A stretch of DNA of 64,000 bases from Mesorhizobium sangaii (GTDB taxonomy: Bacteria; Pseudomonadota; Alphaproteobacteria; Rhizobiales; Rhizobiaceae), in assembly GCF_014207355.1 (NCBI RefSeq), contig NZ_JACHEF010000003.1:843763-907762 (forward strand). The letters run 5' to 3'. Positions 52,405-61,630 of the stretch are shown in pieces (the first letter of the stretch is position 1; each line of letters starts with the position of its first letter). A model generated the notes under the pieces. That model did no database searches, was not told the origin of the DNA, and was given only the letters and a program-made list of their open reading frames with translations. Both the position numbers and the translations under genes were made by a program.

Positions 52405-53293
52405 ATGGCCGGATTGATGAGCCGCCGCTTGGATGTCGACGCCTTGCGCGCACTGGTCGATCGAGAAGCACGGCGGCGTGACGCGCGCGGCCGAAATTCT
52501 CGGCCTGTCGCAGTCGGCCGTCAGCCACAAGATCAAGAGACTCGAAACGAGTCTCGACTGCGAAATCCTCACCCGGAAAGCAAATGCACCGATGTTCACC
52601 ACGGCCGGACAGGATCTGCTTGGCTATGCGCGGCGCATTCTGGGCATCCATGACGAGGCGGTCCTGAGCCTGTCGAAAAGGTCTTTGCAAGGCAAGATCG
52701 CGCTGGGAATGACCGAGGATACGACCTGCACGGACCTTTCTCGCATTCTTGGCCGGTTTCGCCGGCTCTACCCGGAGGTGAGCGTCCGAACTCGGGTGCG
52801 CATGAGCCTCGTGCTGCAGGAGCAGCTCAGCCAGGGAGCCCTTGATGCCGCCATCATCCAGGTATTCCAGCACGAGGTCCGCCCCGCCGACATCCTCCTG
52901 TTCCGCGAGACGCTGCATTGGGTGAAATCCCGCGATCTGGTTCTGTCGAGCGGGAAGCCGGTCCCATTTCTTTCCTTTGATGAAAATTGCTTTTACCGGC
53001 GCTGGGGCATCGACGTCGGGCAGGACGAGGATACGGTGTTGGAGACCGTATTCGAATGCTCCAGCGCAGCCGGAATCATTGCAGGCGTGACAGCGGGGCT
53101 CGGCGTGGCACTCTTGAGTCAGCGGTACCTGCAGCCCGACATGGAGATTGTCGACAACAAATTCCCCAAGCCTCCAGACCTGGCTTATGTCATCAGGCGC
53201 GCGCGCACCCTCAGGAACCCCGCGCTAGAGACGCTGGTCAGGGAGATCGAGGCTGAGGTAAAGCGTTACGGGACGCTTCAAATCGCCGTCTGA
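52405..53293 (+). pseudogene. LysR-family regulator with a frameshift near its start
   Basis: The natural start is ATG 52405 (MAGLMSRRLDVDALRALV). At 52459 the frame is lost; the expected continuation (IEKHGGVTRAAEILGLSQSA, VSHKIKRLE) is in the next frame and runs to 53293. Compared with a normal GTC-GCN-ATC run, two bases are missing. The helix-turn-helix (about residues 22-45 of the repaired protein), the substrate-binding domain and the end are otherwise intact. An ATG at 52433 in the second frame (MSTPCAHWSIEKHGG) might still allow a near-full product. It is divergent from the EamA-HAD pair, its probable target. Confidence 0.75.
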
Positions 53294-53733
53294 GCGCGCC
53301 GCGCTGCGAGCACGTCAATCCTTCGGCTGCTCGCCGGCGGTTCGTCCATAGATGGCCGTTTCGCCCGCTCTTCCAATAAGGTTACGCGGCATTCCGCCGC
53401 CCTCAAAGCAAGGGCCGCTTCTGGCGCGAAAAGCCGACCTTTGCATCCAGCGTTATGCCGTCCGCTTTGCCATCTTGCGGTCCATCACATACGGCTGATC
53501 GCGCCTCGATCAATTCGCGCTAGCTAGGAGCGGCTGATCGGACGCAATTCGGGAATGACTGCAATGGCGCGGAAACCTGACTGGCGGCTTCGGGCCTCGG
53601 ATCTTCATTAGCGGACCTTCAAGTCGGTGCGAGTGTCGTCGTGACGTGACCCACATACGGAAATTCGCCGCCCAAGGATGCTATCCGACTCATTTCGGAG
53701 ATCGCGGGCACCTCCGGGAACCAGGGCAAGGAT
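53294..53733. other. Gap between the LysR and AraC genes
   Basis: 440 bases; the open frames are shadows and no repeat or terminator is evident. Confidence 0.45.
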
Positions 53734-54789
53734 TTAGTGCCGCGTTGCGGCGAACGCCTGGCTTGTACCCAGCGTCCTGGCGAGCGTGGCCGAGGGCAGT
53801 TCGCCGAACTGCCGCCTGTACTCGGCAGCGAACTCGCCGAAATGCCAGAAGCCAAACCGTGACGCCACATCTGTAACCGTCCACTCGGAGGAAGGATGGG
53901 TGAGAGCCCGGCGCGCGGCGTTGAGACGCAGTTCGAGCAACATGGCCTTGGGCGGACGACCAAAGGCCTCGACGCAGGCCACGAAAAGCGTGCGTTCTTT
54001 AACTCCCAATGCTTCGCACATTGCGCTGATGTTCACCGGTGCCTCGACATGGCCCAGAAGCATGTCCCTCAGCTTCATCGCAACAAGCGCCCGCCGGTGC
54101 AGCGGTTCCGCGACATCGATTGAGGGCACCATGCCGAGGACAACATCGACAATCTGGCCTTCGATGGCCGTCAAGGCATCCGGCACGATGGCGCCATCAG
54201 CGCCGTTTAGCAGTGACCGCAGAAGTCTTGCCACGGCGGTCCCGCGGCGGACGATCTCCAACTCGGCCATCTTGAACGGGCGGTCCAGATACTTCCTGTC
54301 GAGACCAGGAGCGCCTCTGCGAATCTGCATCCAGTGCTCGATCTGGTCGACCGGAATCACCACCTGGGCCAGGTCGGTGTGGCCGTTTGCTGTGAAAGCA
54401 ATGTCGTCACACGGCCCGGCCAGGACTGGCTGACCGCTCGCAATTAGGCGCCCCCGCACATGCAGCGATCCTTCCGCGACGATCGGAAGGCCAACGAACC
54501 AGCAACGCGCCGGCGCGCTGCCGCGCTGCATGATTCCCGGTTTCCAGCGTTCTCGTCCGATCTGCAGCGTGTTGAGGACGACCATGCTCAAGCTGCCTTC
54601 GAAGCGACCGCGGCCGATATGGTCGTATTTCTGATCCCAGCCGATCGCGCTCGCGGCCATCATGTCGAAGTCCGCATAGCGGGCCTTGACGGAAGCCAGG
54701 ATCTCTATCCGACGATTGTCTCGACCGATCGGCCCCGCCATCCGCATCCCCTCCGCGGGATCATCCCAATCTGTCATATCAGACTTCAT
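53734..54789 (-). CDS. AraC-family transcriptional regulator
   Basis: A 351-residue regulator. The C-terminal 100 residues are the AraC DNA-binding domain: ISAMCEALGVKERTLFVACV is the first HTH and VTDVASRFGFWHFGEFAAEY the second, ending RQFGELPSATLART. The N-terminal 230 residues would bind an effector and are typical of the AraC_binding_2-like group (SGQPVLAGPCDDIAF). It is divergent from the plus-strand envelope gene run that starts at 54964, 174 bases away, and is the natural candidate to control it. Confidence 0.88.
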   Translation of the reverse strand: MKSDMTDWDDPAEGMRMAGPIGRDNRRIEILASVKARYADFDMMAASAIGWDQKYDHIGRGRFEGSLSMVVLNTLQIGRERWKPGIMQRGSAPARCWFVGLPIVAEGSLHVRGRLIASGQPVLAGPCDDIAFTANGHTDLAQVVIPVDQIEHWMQIRRGAPGLDRKYLDRPFKMAELEIVRRGTAVARLLRSLLNGADGAIVPDALTAIEGQIVDVVLGMVPSIDVAEPLHRRALVAMKLRDMLLGHVEAPVNISAMCEALGVKERTLFVACVEAFGRPPKAMLLELRLNAARRALTHPSSEWTVTDVASRFGFWHFGEFAAEYRRQFGELPSATLARTLGTSQAFAATRH

Positions 54790-54963
54790 CTGGGTCGACT
54801 ACCGCAACGGCATCTGCGGGGGCACGCCGCTGCAGGATTCCGATAGCGGCCCCTCTTGGCGGGGCGTACCGTAAGGTCAACCCATGGTCTTGGGTGGATC
54901 GAGGAGCCAGTATCGAACCGTTTTGATCATCGCAATCGGGATCCGCGTCAAACGGAGGTTAGC

Positions 54964-55638
54964 TTGGGATACCTGTCGCGCAGTCGTCACCTAGCGGCCC
55001 TGCTCCCGGCACTGCTCTTCGGCACCGGGGCCTGGGCTGAGGACAATACCCAGGACCTTGCCAAAAAGCTGTCCAACCCGATCGCTTCGCTGATCAGCGT
55101 GCCGTTCCAATTCAACTACGATAGCGGCTATGGGCCGAACGATGGCGAAAAGGCCTATGTCAATGTCCAGCCGGTTATCCCGTTCACGCTGAACGACGAT
55201 TGGAACCTGATATCGCGCACCATCGTGCCGATCGCCTGGCAGCATGACATTGCAGGACCATCTGGCGACCAGTTCGGCCTCGGCGACATATCCGAAAGCC
55301 TGTTCTTCTCGCCGTCCAAGCCCACCGCAAGCGGGATCATCTGGGGCGTCGGCCCGGTCTTCCTGTTGCCCACCGCGACCGACGAATTGCTTGGCGGTCG
55401 AAAATGGGGAGCTGGACCGACAGCCGTCGTCCTGAAGCAATTCGATGGCTGGACGGTCGGCATGCTGGCCAACCACATCTGGTCGTTTGCCGGCGACAGC
55501 GATCGCAGCGACATCAACTCCAGCTTCCTGCAGCCCTTCATCTCCTACACGACCAAGGACGCCTGGACCTTCACGCTGAACACCGAGAGCACCTACAATT
55601 GGGAGGCGCCGGACGTCTCGATTTGGTCGGTGCCATGA
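54964..55638 (+). CDS. Outer-membrane transporter-like protein, truncated
   Basis: A TTG at 54964 with GGAGG five bases upstream gives a signal peptide (SRHLAALLPALLFGTGAWAE) and a porin-like mature part: LSNPIASLISVPFQFNYDSG, VNVQPVIPFTLNDDWNLISR, SGIIWGVGPVFLLPTATDEL, AWTFTLNTESTYNWEAPDVS. This is the well-known beta-barrel family annotated as neuromedin U or transporter in rhizobia. It stops at SIWSVP, just where the family normally continues for about 60 more residues, so the last strands of the barrel are missing. A fragment of a different barrel begins in the next frame at 55635. The ATG at 54856 is an alternative start but lacks the signal peptide position. Confidence 0.75.
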   Translation: MGYLSRSRHLAALLPALLFGTGAWAEDNTQDLAKKLSNPIASLISVPFQFNYDSGYGPNDGEKAYVNVQPVIPFTLNDDWNLISRTIVPIAWQHDIAGPSGDQFGLGDISESLFFSPSKPTASGIIWGVGPVFLLPTATDELLGGRKWGAGPTAVVLKQFDGWTVGMLANHIWSFAGDSDRSDINSSFLQPFISYTTKDAWTFTLNTESTYNWEAPDVSIWSVP

Positions 55639-55970
55639 GGGTCTGGTCGGTAAAGACAGACCTCGACTTCCATGGCGGCATCCTTGACGGCGCCTCCGGC
55701 AGCGACGGAAAGACCTGGGTGGATGGGCTGGTTGGCGTTCGCGCGAACTACTCGCTCACGCCCGAAATCTATCTGACGGGCTGGGGCATGGTTGGTGCGG
55801 GCGGCGCCAATGTCGACTGGGATGTCGCAGCCGCACTGGGCTACCGGTTCAACGAACGGTTTTCGGGGGTCGCCGGCTACCGCGCGCTCGGCGTCAACTA
55901 CCGCAATGACGGCTTCGTCTTCGACGTCGTCCAGCAAGGACCGATAATGGGACTGGTCATGCGTTTTTAG
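55635..55970 (+). pseudogene. C-terminal fragment of a second outer-membrane beta-barrel protein
   Basis: The frame starts at an ATGA overlap with the truncated gene before it and encodes MRVWSVKTDLDFHGGILDGA, then VGVRANYSLTPEIYLTGWGM, VDWDVAAALGYRFNERFSGV, AGYRALGVNYRNDGFVFDVV and the barrel terminus GLVMRF with final phenylalanine. It lacks a signal peptide and the first half of the barrel. Short homology TGGTCGGT at both sides of the junction (55624 and 55644) could have mediated a deletion that joined two genes. Confidence 0.65.
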
Positions 55971-56010
55971 ATCCAGAATCTGCATCCAACGAACCAGGGA
56001 GGATATCGCC

Positions 56011-58029
56011 ATGAAACTTGCCTCAGCTCTGATTCCCCGAACCGTGTGCATGGAAGGTTTATCGGCAGTTGTTGCCAAGCGCAAAGATCGCCCACATGCG
56101 CGCCTGAGCTACGCTTTGGCGATGGCGACCGCACTTGCCGTCTCACCCGCAGCCGCCCAGACGATCACCGACATCGGTACGATCGATTCTTCTACAGTTG
56201 CTCCCAGCAAGCCGCCTGGCTATTCGCCTTATGCAGGCCGCAACTTTCCGAGCCGCGTATTCTGGGGCGACACGCATCTTCACACCAGCGCATCGATGGA
56301 CGCCGGCGCCTTCGGCAACCGGCTCGGCTTCGAGGAAGCCTACCGTTTCGCGCGCGGCGAGGAACTGACTTCGTCTAGCGGCCAGCGCGTGAAGCTCTCG
56401 CGGCCGCTGGACTTTCTCGCCATCACCGACCATTCCGATAATATGGGCTTCTTCCCCGCCCTCTTTGCCGGCGACCCGAAAATGCTCGCTGACCCGACCG
56501 GCCGTCGCTGGTACGATCTTGTGCAAAAAGGCGGCGAAGATGGCGTCAAGGCGGCGCTCGAGATTATCGACAATTTCTCGCGCGGCACATTTCCCCCGGC
56601 GCTGCAGTTCCTGCCGGGATCCGACGGTTACCGCTCTACCTGGGATCAGATCATTGCCGCGGCGGAAAAATACAATGAGCCGGGACATTTCACCGCCTTC
56701 ATCGGTTACGAATGGACCTCGCAGGTGCCGCCCGGCAACAATCTCCATCGTGTCGTAATCTATCGCGACGGCGCGGAGCAGGCAAAGCAGACCCTTCCGT
56801 TCACGACCTATCCCCCTGCCGGCAGCACCACTCCGGAGGATCTGTGGAAGCATCTCGCGGCTTACGAGGACAAGACCGGCGGGCGGGTGCTGGCCATCTC
56901 GCACAACGGCAATCTCTCAAACGGCTGGATGTTCCCGACGGAGACCAATCCCGCCACCGGCCAGCCTCTGTCCAAAGACTATGCGGAGACCCGCGCCCGC
57001 TGGGAACCGCTCTACGAGGTGACGCAGATAAAGGGCGACGGCGAGGCACATCCCTATTTGTCGCCGAACGACGAGTTCGCCGGCTACGAGTTGTGGGACA
57101 AGGGCAACCTCAACCTCAGCGAGGTGAAGAAGCCCGAGATGCTGCAGAGCGAATATGCCCGTACCGCGCTGCAAACCGGCCTCCAGCTTGATGCGAAGCT
57201 CGGGGTCAACCCGTACAAGTTCGGCATGATCGGCTCAACCGACAGCCACACCTCGCTCTCCACCGCCGAGGAGGAGAACTTCTTCGGCAAGCACAGCGGC
57301 GCGGAGCCGAGCCCGCACCGTGCGACCCACGAGTTCATGCGCAATGGCGACGTGTTCCTCATGGGTTGGCAACAGGTCGCTTCCGGCTATGCCGGCGTAT
57401 GGGCGACCGACAACACGCGCGAGGCGCTCTGGGACGCCCTGCGCCGCAAGGAGGTCTATGGGACGACCGGCCCGCGCATGCTGGTGCGCTTCTTCGGCGG
57501 CTGGGACTTCACCGAGGCCGACGCGCAATCGCGCAGTCCGGCTTTCGCGGGCTACAGCAAGGGTGTGCCGATGGGCGGCGACCTCCGCGCGGCACCCGCC
57601 GGCAAGTCGCCGAGCTTCCTCGTCGCGGCACTTAAGGACCCGCTTGGCGGCAATCTCGACCGCATCCAGATCGTCAAGGGGTGGGTCGACGCGGCTGGCG
57701 CTCGCCAGGAGAAGGTCTACGACGTGGTGTGGTCGGACAAGCGCGTGCCCGGCACCGACGGCAAACTGCCGCCGGTCGGCAACACGGTCGACGTGGCGAC
57801 GGCCACCTGGACAAATACGATCGGCGCTTCCGAGCTGATCAAGACATGGACTGACCCGGATTTCGATCCGGCTCTGCGAGCGGTCTATTATGCCCGCGTG
57901 CTCGAGATCCCGACGCCGCGGTGGACTGCCTATGACGCCGTGCGCTTTGGCGTCAAGATGCCTGACGGCGTGCCGATGTTCGGGCAGGAGCGCGCCTACA
58001 CCTCGCCGATCTGGTACACGCCGGGCTGA
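56011..58029 (+). CDS. DUF3604 family exported protein
   Basis: A 672-residue protein. GGGAGG lies about 8 bases before the ATG. A long N-terminal region carries an export signal whose hydrophobic part is near residue 33-50 (YALAMATALAVSPAAAQ). DUF3604 features follow: RVFWGDTHLHTSASMDAGAF, FLAITDHSDNMGFFP, VLAISHNGNLSNGWMFP, IGSTDSHTSLSTAEEENFFG. The GDTHLH, TDHSD and HNGN motifs resemble metal sites of PHP-type hydrolases. The family occurs in bacteria and marine metagenomes with sulfatases, function unknown. It heads a run with a foldase and HupE-like gene. Confidence 0.85.
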   Translation: MKLASALIPRTVCMEGLSAVVAKRKDRPHARLSYALAMATALAVSPAAAQTITDIGTIDSSTVAPSKPPGYSPYAGRNFPSRVFWGDTHLHTSASMDAGAFGNRLGFEEAYRFARGEELTSSSGQRVKLSRPLDFLAITDHSDNMGFFPALFAGDPKMLADPTGRRWYDLVQKGGEDGVKAALEIIDNFSRGTFPPALQFLPGSDGYRSTWDQIIAAAEKYNEPGHFTAFIGYEWTSQVPPGNNLHRVVIYRDGAEQAKQTLPFTTYPPAGSTTPEDLWKHLAAYEDKTGGRVLAISHNGNLSNGWMFPTETNPATGQPLSKDYAETRARWEPLYEVTQIKGDGEAHPYLSPNDEFAGYELWDKGNLNLSEVKKPEMLQSEYARTALQTGLQLDAKLGVNPYKFGMIGSTDSHTSLSTAEEENFFGKHSGAEPSPHRATHEFMRNGDVFLMGWQQVASGYAGVWATDNTREALWDALRRKEVYGTTGPRMLVRFFGGWDFTEADAQSRSPAFAGYSKGVPMGGDLRAAPAGKSPSFLVAALKDPLGGNLDRIQIVKGWVDAAGARQEKVYDVVWSDKRVPGTDGKLPPVGNTVDVATATWTNTIGASELIKTWTDPDFDPALRAVYYARVLEIPTPRWTAYDAVRFGVKMPDGVPMFGQERAYTSPIWYTPG

Positions 58030-58032
58030 TGG

Positions 58033-58902
58033 GTGAGCACCGTGAAGCTCCTGCGCGAACCTCTTCTGCATTTCCTCGTCATCGGCGCGGTCCTGTTCGG
58101 CGTGTTCCGACTGGCCGCCGACAACGGGCCGGCGCAGGGCGAGATCATCGTCAGCGCCGGCCAGATTGCCAGCCTGGAGGCGATCTTCAGCCGGACCTGG
58201 CAGCGGCCGCCAACGGTCGGGGAACGGGAAGCATTGGTCCAGGACTACATCCGCGATGAAGTCCTCTACCGTGAAGCCATCTCGATGGGCCTCGACCGCG
58301 ACGATGCCATCATCCGCCGCCGCATGCGGCAGAAGATGGAGTTCGTTGCTGACCTGACTGCCCAGGCCGAACCGACCGACGCCGAACTGAAAACCTTCGT
58401 GGCCGACCATCCAGCCTGGTTCCATGCCGAGCCACACGTCTCCTTCAGCCACATCTATTTCCAGACGAGCACCAAGAGCAGCCCGAGCGCCGCGGAGCTT
58501 GACCGCCTGATCAAGGCACTGAATGCCGGGACGGCAGACGCATCGCAGGTCGGCGATCAGTTCATGGCGGGCTTCGACTTCCGCGATGTCGCGATATCCG
58601 ACGTTGCAAAGACGTTCGGCGACGGCTTCGCAGGCTGGATCGACCACGGCGGCCGCGGCCGTTGGGAAGGGCCGGTGACCTCGGTCTACGGTATGCATCT
58701 CGTTCGCGTCAGCGAACGCGTCGAGGCGCGCGACCCTCCGTTTAAGGAGGTCCGCGACGCAGCGCGGCGGGAATGGCTTCACGCCCGCAAGGTCGTCGCC
58801 AACGACGCATTCTACGAGAAGCTTCGGTCCCGATACGTCATCAAGGTCGAGGCCGCACCGGAGGAAGTCGGCGCAGCAAAGCTTGCCGAGGTGGCAAAGT
58901 GA
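58033..58902 (+). CDS. Parvulin-type peptidyl-prolyl isomerase, membrane-anchored
   Basis: A 289-residue protein. GTG 58033 with GGGTGAG context starts MSTVKLLREPLLHFLVIGAV, whose hydrophobic part anchors it in the inner membrane. The following region (ISLEAIFSRTWQRPPTVGER, YIRDEVLYREAISMGLDRDD) is SurA-like and the domain about residue 130-260 is a PpiC-type parvulin (HVSFSHIYFQTS, FGDGFAGWIDHG, SVYGMHLVRVSERV). Such foldases help exported proteins mature. It lies 3 bases after the DUF3604 gene and overlaps the HupE-like gene (GTGA), so it is part of one operon. Confidence 0.85.
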   Translation: MSTVKLLREPLLHFLVIGAVLFGVFRLAADNGPAQGEIIVSAGQIASLEAIFSRTWQRPPTVGEREALVQDYIRDEVLYREAISMGLDRDDAIIRRRMRQKMEFVADLTAQAEPTDAELKTFVADHPAWFHAEPHVSFSHIYFQTSTKSSPSAAELDRLIKALNAGTADASQVGDQFMAGFDFRDVAISDVAKTFGDGFAGWIDHGGRGRWEGPVTSVYGMHLVRVSERVEARDPPFKEVRDAARREWLHARKVVANDAFYEKLRSRYVIKVEAAPEEVGAAKLAEVAK

Positions 58903-59915
58903 CCCGTCTGCTCGCTGCCGTTTGGCTTCTGCTGACCCTGGTCGCCGGACCGGTGCAAGCGCATGACCTGCGGCCTGCCTATCTCGCGATAACCGAGAGC
59001 GCACCGGATGTCTATTCCGTCCTCTGGAAGGCGCCGGCTATGGGCGAGCTCCGGCTTGCCATCTACCCGAGGTTGCCTCAGAGCGCGGTCGAAGCCGCGC
59101 CGCGCGAGAGCGTATTCCTGGACGATGCCTACGTCGAACGGTGGACGGTACGCGATCCCACCGGCTTCGCCGGCCAGACCATCGCGATCGACGGCCTTCC
59201 TGCGAGCCGGACGGATGTGTTGGTGCGCATAGAAAGGCTGAGTGGGGAAACCAGCACGACGCGGCTCACGTCGGACCGCCCCTCGTTCGAGGTGCCCTCG
59301 TCGACCGGGCTCGTGCAGGTGGCCGCCACCTACCTCGGGCTGGGCGTGGAGCACATCCTCAGCGGCGTCGACCATCTGCTCTTCGTCCTGGCGCTGCTCA
59401 TTCTGGTGCGGGGCTGGAAGCGCGTCGGCCTCACCGTCACGGCCTTCACAGTCGCGCACAGCATCACGCTTGCGGCAGCGACGCTCGGCTTCGTCCACGT
59501 TCCGGGCCCACCGGTCGAGGCGGCGATTGCGCTCAGCATTGCACTCGTCGCTGTGGAGATCGTGAATTCGACGAACGGCAGGGAAAGCCTCACCGCCCGG
59601 CTTCCCTGGCTCGTCGCGTTTGCATTCGGGCTGCTGCACGGATTCGGCTTTGCCGGCGCGCTGAGTGAGGTCGGCTTGCCGGGCCACGCCATTCCAGTTG
59701 CGCTGCTATTCTTCAACCTGGGGGTCGAACTCGGGCAGCTCCTCTTTATCGCCGTGGTCATGACGTTGTTCGTGATCCTGCGCCGCATCTGGCTTGCTCG
59801 CGTCCGACCGGAGGCGAACTGGTCTGCGGCATGGCCTCGGCTTGCCGCGGCGTACTGCATCGGCGGCGTCGCTTCGTTCTGGCTGGTCGAGCGAGTCAGC
59901 AGCTTTTGGGCATAA
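58899..59915 (+). CDS. HupE/UreJ family membrane protein
   Basis: A 338-residue protein. GTG 58899 overlaps the preceding stop. Residues 1-21 form a signal peptide ending VQA-HD. The N-terminal domain (about 22-145) is beta-rich and periplasmic (DLRPAYLAITESAPDVYSVL). The C-terminal half is HupE_UreJ_2 with six helices and the metal-binding type motif GVEHILSGVDHLLFVLALLI plus FGLLHGFGFAGALSEVGLPG. HupE proteins were described as nickel or cobalt permeases, but this group of rhizobial operons has no urease or hydrogenase gene nearby, so another metal or role is possible. Confidence 0.85.
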   Translation: MTRLLAAVWLLLTLVAGPVQAHDLRPAYLAITESAPDVYSVLWKAPAMGELRLAIYPRLPQSAVEAAPRESVFLDDAYVERWTVRDPTGFAGQTIAIDGLPASRTDVLVRIERLSGETSTTRLTSDRPSFEVPSSTGLVQVAATYLGLGVEHILSGVDHLLFVLALLILVRGWKRVGLTVTAFTVAHSITLAAATLGFVHVPGPPVEAAIALSIALVAVEIVNSTNGRESLTARLPWLVAFAFGLLHGFGFAGALSEVGLPGHAIPVALLFFNLGVELGQLLFIAVVMTLFVILRRIWLARVRPEANWSAAWPRLAAAYCIGGVASFWLVERVSSFWA

Positions 59916-60005
59916 GCCGATGAGTAATGAGCTCATCTGAAGGCCAGGCGATTTCGAGCTGGTGAAAAACAGCGACGGGCAACGATCCATGGGAGGAGTA
60001 TCGCA

Positions 60006-61511
60006 ATGATGAATCGCTTCACAGGAGGCCTCATCGTCGCCGCAGTTTTCGGTGCGTTGAGCCTCACAGGCGTGTACGCACAGACGACTTCCGACAGCGT
60101 CGACACGCGCATTGGGAAACTGAATTTCGAGCACGGGTTTCCAACTGAGGAGACCACGAAGAAAGTCTTCGACGAGCTCGACTACCAGCGCGCCGTGCAG
60201 GCCTATTTGTGGGCCTATCCGGCGGTTTCGTTCGAGTCCATCCGCATCGGTAGCCTGCGCGATCTCGGCGCTGATCTCAACGACTTCGTCATCGCCGACA
60301 ACTTTGCCGACCCGAAAGCCGTCTGGCTCACCGCCAACGACACCACAATTTACGGGTTGACCAACGTTGACCTTGGAAAGTCGGGACCGGTCGTCGTCGA
60401 GATCCCGCCCGGCGCGATCGTCGGCATCATCGACGACTTCTGGCAGAGATCGCTCACCGACGTCGGCCTGCCCGGGCCCGACCGCGGGAAAGGCGGGAAG
60501 TTTCTCCTGCTCCCGCCCGGCTACAAGGGCGACGCTCCGCAGGCCGGCTATTTCGTCGTTCAGGCAACGACGAACAACCACAACATCATGATTCGCGGCA
60601 TCGTTCAGAACGACGACAAGGACGCCGCCGTCGCCAACGTCAAGCAGGTCAAGGTCTATCCGCTGAGCGACAGCAGCAATCCCAAGCCGAACAAATTCTT
60701 CTCCATGTCGGGGAAGGACTCCAACACGATTCCGCCCGGGGGATTGGCGTTCTGGGAGCGTCTTTCGGGATACATCAACAACAATCCTGTCCAGGAACGT
60801 GACCTGTTTTACCTGGCTATGCTCAAGCCGCTGGGCATCGAGAAGGGCAAGGAGTTCAAGCCGGACGCTCGGCAAAAGGCCATCCTCGAAGAAGCCGCCC
60901 GGACGGGAGATGCTATGGGCCGCGTGATGCTGTTTGAAGGGCCCGACCGGTTCCACCAGGTCGGGGAAGGTCTCGGAGTCGAGCCGTTTCCAGGAACGAG
61001 ATGGCACTGGGTGTTCCAGGTGAATCCCGTTCAGAAGACCGATACGTACGGCCAGATCGATGAACGGCTGCACTACACCTACGGCGCGATCTATACCACA
61101 CCCGCGCTGGGTGTCATGAAGGCCGGTCCTGGCGGAAACTACGTCCAGGCGTTCAAGGACAAGGACGGCAACCGCCTCGACGGCGGAAAGTCCTATCACC
61201 TGCACGTGCCCGCGAACCCGCCGGCCGAGGCGTTCTGGTCGCTGACGCTCTACGACACCGCGACCCGCTCCATGATCAAGAACCCGGGCAACGACTCGGC
61301 CCGCTCGGGCCTCGACAAGCTCAAGACCAATGCGGACGGCTCGATCGACCTTTACTTCGGACCTGCCGGAAGCGCCCCCGCCGGCTTGGAAGCCAACTGG
61401 GTCGAGACCCTCCCCGGCAAAGGCTTCTACCCGATGATGCGGTTCTACAGCCCCAAGGAAGGCTTGTACGACGGCACATGGAAGCTGCCGGACATCGAGT
61501 TGGTGAAGTGA
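60006..61511 (+). CDS. DUF1254/DUF1214 exported protein
   Basis: A 501-residue periplasmic protein. Signal peptide at residues 1-25 (GGLIVAAVFGALSLTGVYAQ). The DUF1254 domain (about 60-190) holds AVQAYLWAYPAVSFESIRIG, NDTTIYGLTNVDLGKSGPVV; the DUF1214 domain (about 380-485) holds PANPPAEAFWSLTLYDTATR, LDKLKTNADGSIDLYFGP, NWVETLPGKGFYPMMRFYSP. GGGAGG lies 9 bases before ATG 60006. Members are common near sulfatases and in surface-lipid or sterol loci; function unknown. It is 90 bases after the HupE-like gene and on the same strand. Confidence 0.88.
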   Translation: MMNRFTGGLIVAAVFGALSLTGVYAQTTSDSVDTRIGKLNFEHGFPTEETTKKVFDELDYQRAVQAYLWAYPAVSFESIRIGSLRDLGADLNDFVIADNFADPKAVWLTANDTTIYGLTNVDLGKSGPVVVEIPPGAIVGIIDDFWQRSLTDVGLPGPDRGKGGKFLLLPPGYKGDAPQAGYFVVQATTNNHNIMIRGIVQNDDKDAAVANVKQVKVYPLSDSSNPKPNKFFSMSGKDSNTIPPGGLAFWERLSGYINNNPVQERDLFYLAMLKPLGIEKGKEFKPDARQKAILEEAARTGDAMGRVMLFEGPDRFHQVGEGLGVEPFPGTRWHWVFQVNPVQKTDTYGQIDERLHYTYGAIYTTPALGVMKAGPGGNYVQAFKDKDGNRLDGGKSYHLHVPANPPAEAFWSLTLYDTATRSMIKNPGNDSARSGLDKLKTNADGSIDLYFGPAGSAPAGLEANWVETLPGKGFYPMMRFYSPKEGLYDGTWKLPDIELVK

Positions 61512-61568
61512 CGACGGGTTGAATACTTCGCCGACAGAGCGATCCGCGCAATGATGTGGACCGCCACT

Positions 61569-61595
61569 AAGTCTGGCGCGCCGTGCGCCAGACTT
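61569..61595. terminator. Perfect 11-bp stem-loop before the arylsulfatase gene
   Basis: AAGTCTGGCGC, loop GCCGT, GCGCCAGACTT, between the DUF1254 and arylsulfatase genes. No T-run follows, so it may attenuate or process the transcript rather than end it. Confidence 0.5.
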
Positions 61596-61630
61596 CCGCG
61601 CAGGTTTCACGCCGTTAGGGGAGAAGGTGC

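Noticed and set aside
57235..59004. 589-residue minus-strand open frame
   Set aside because: Lies opposite the DUF3604, parvulin and HupE genes, which have signal peptides, motifs and overlapping starts; sequence is shadow-like.
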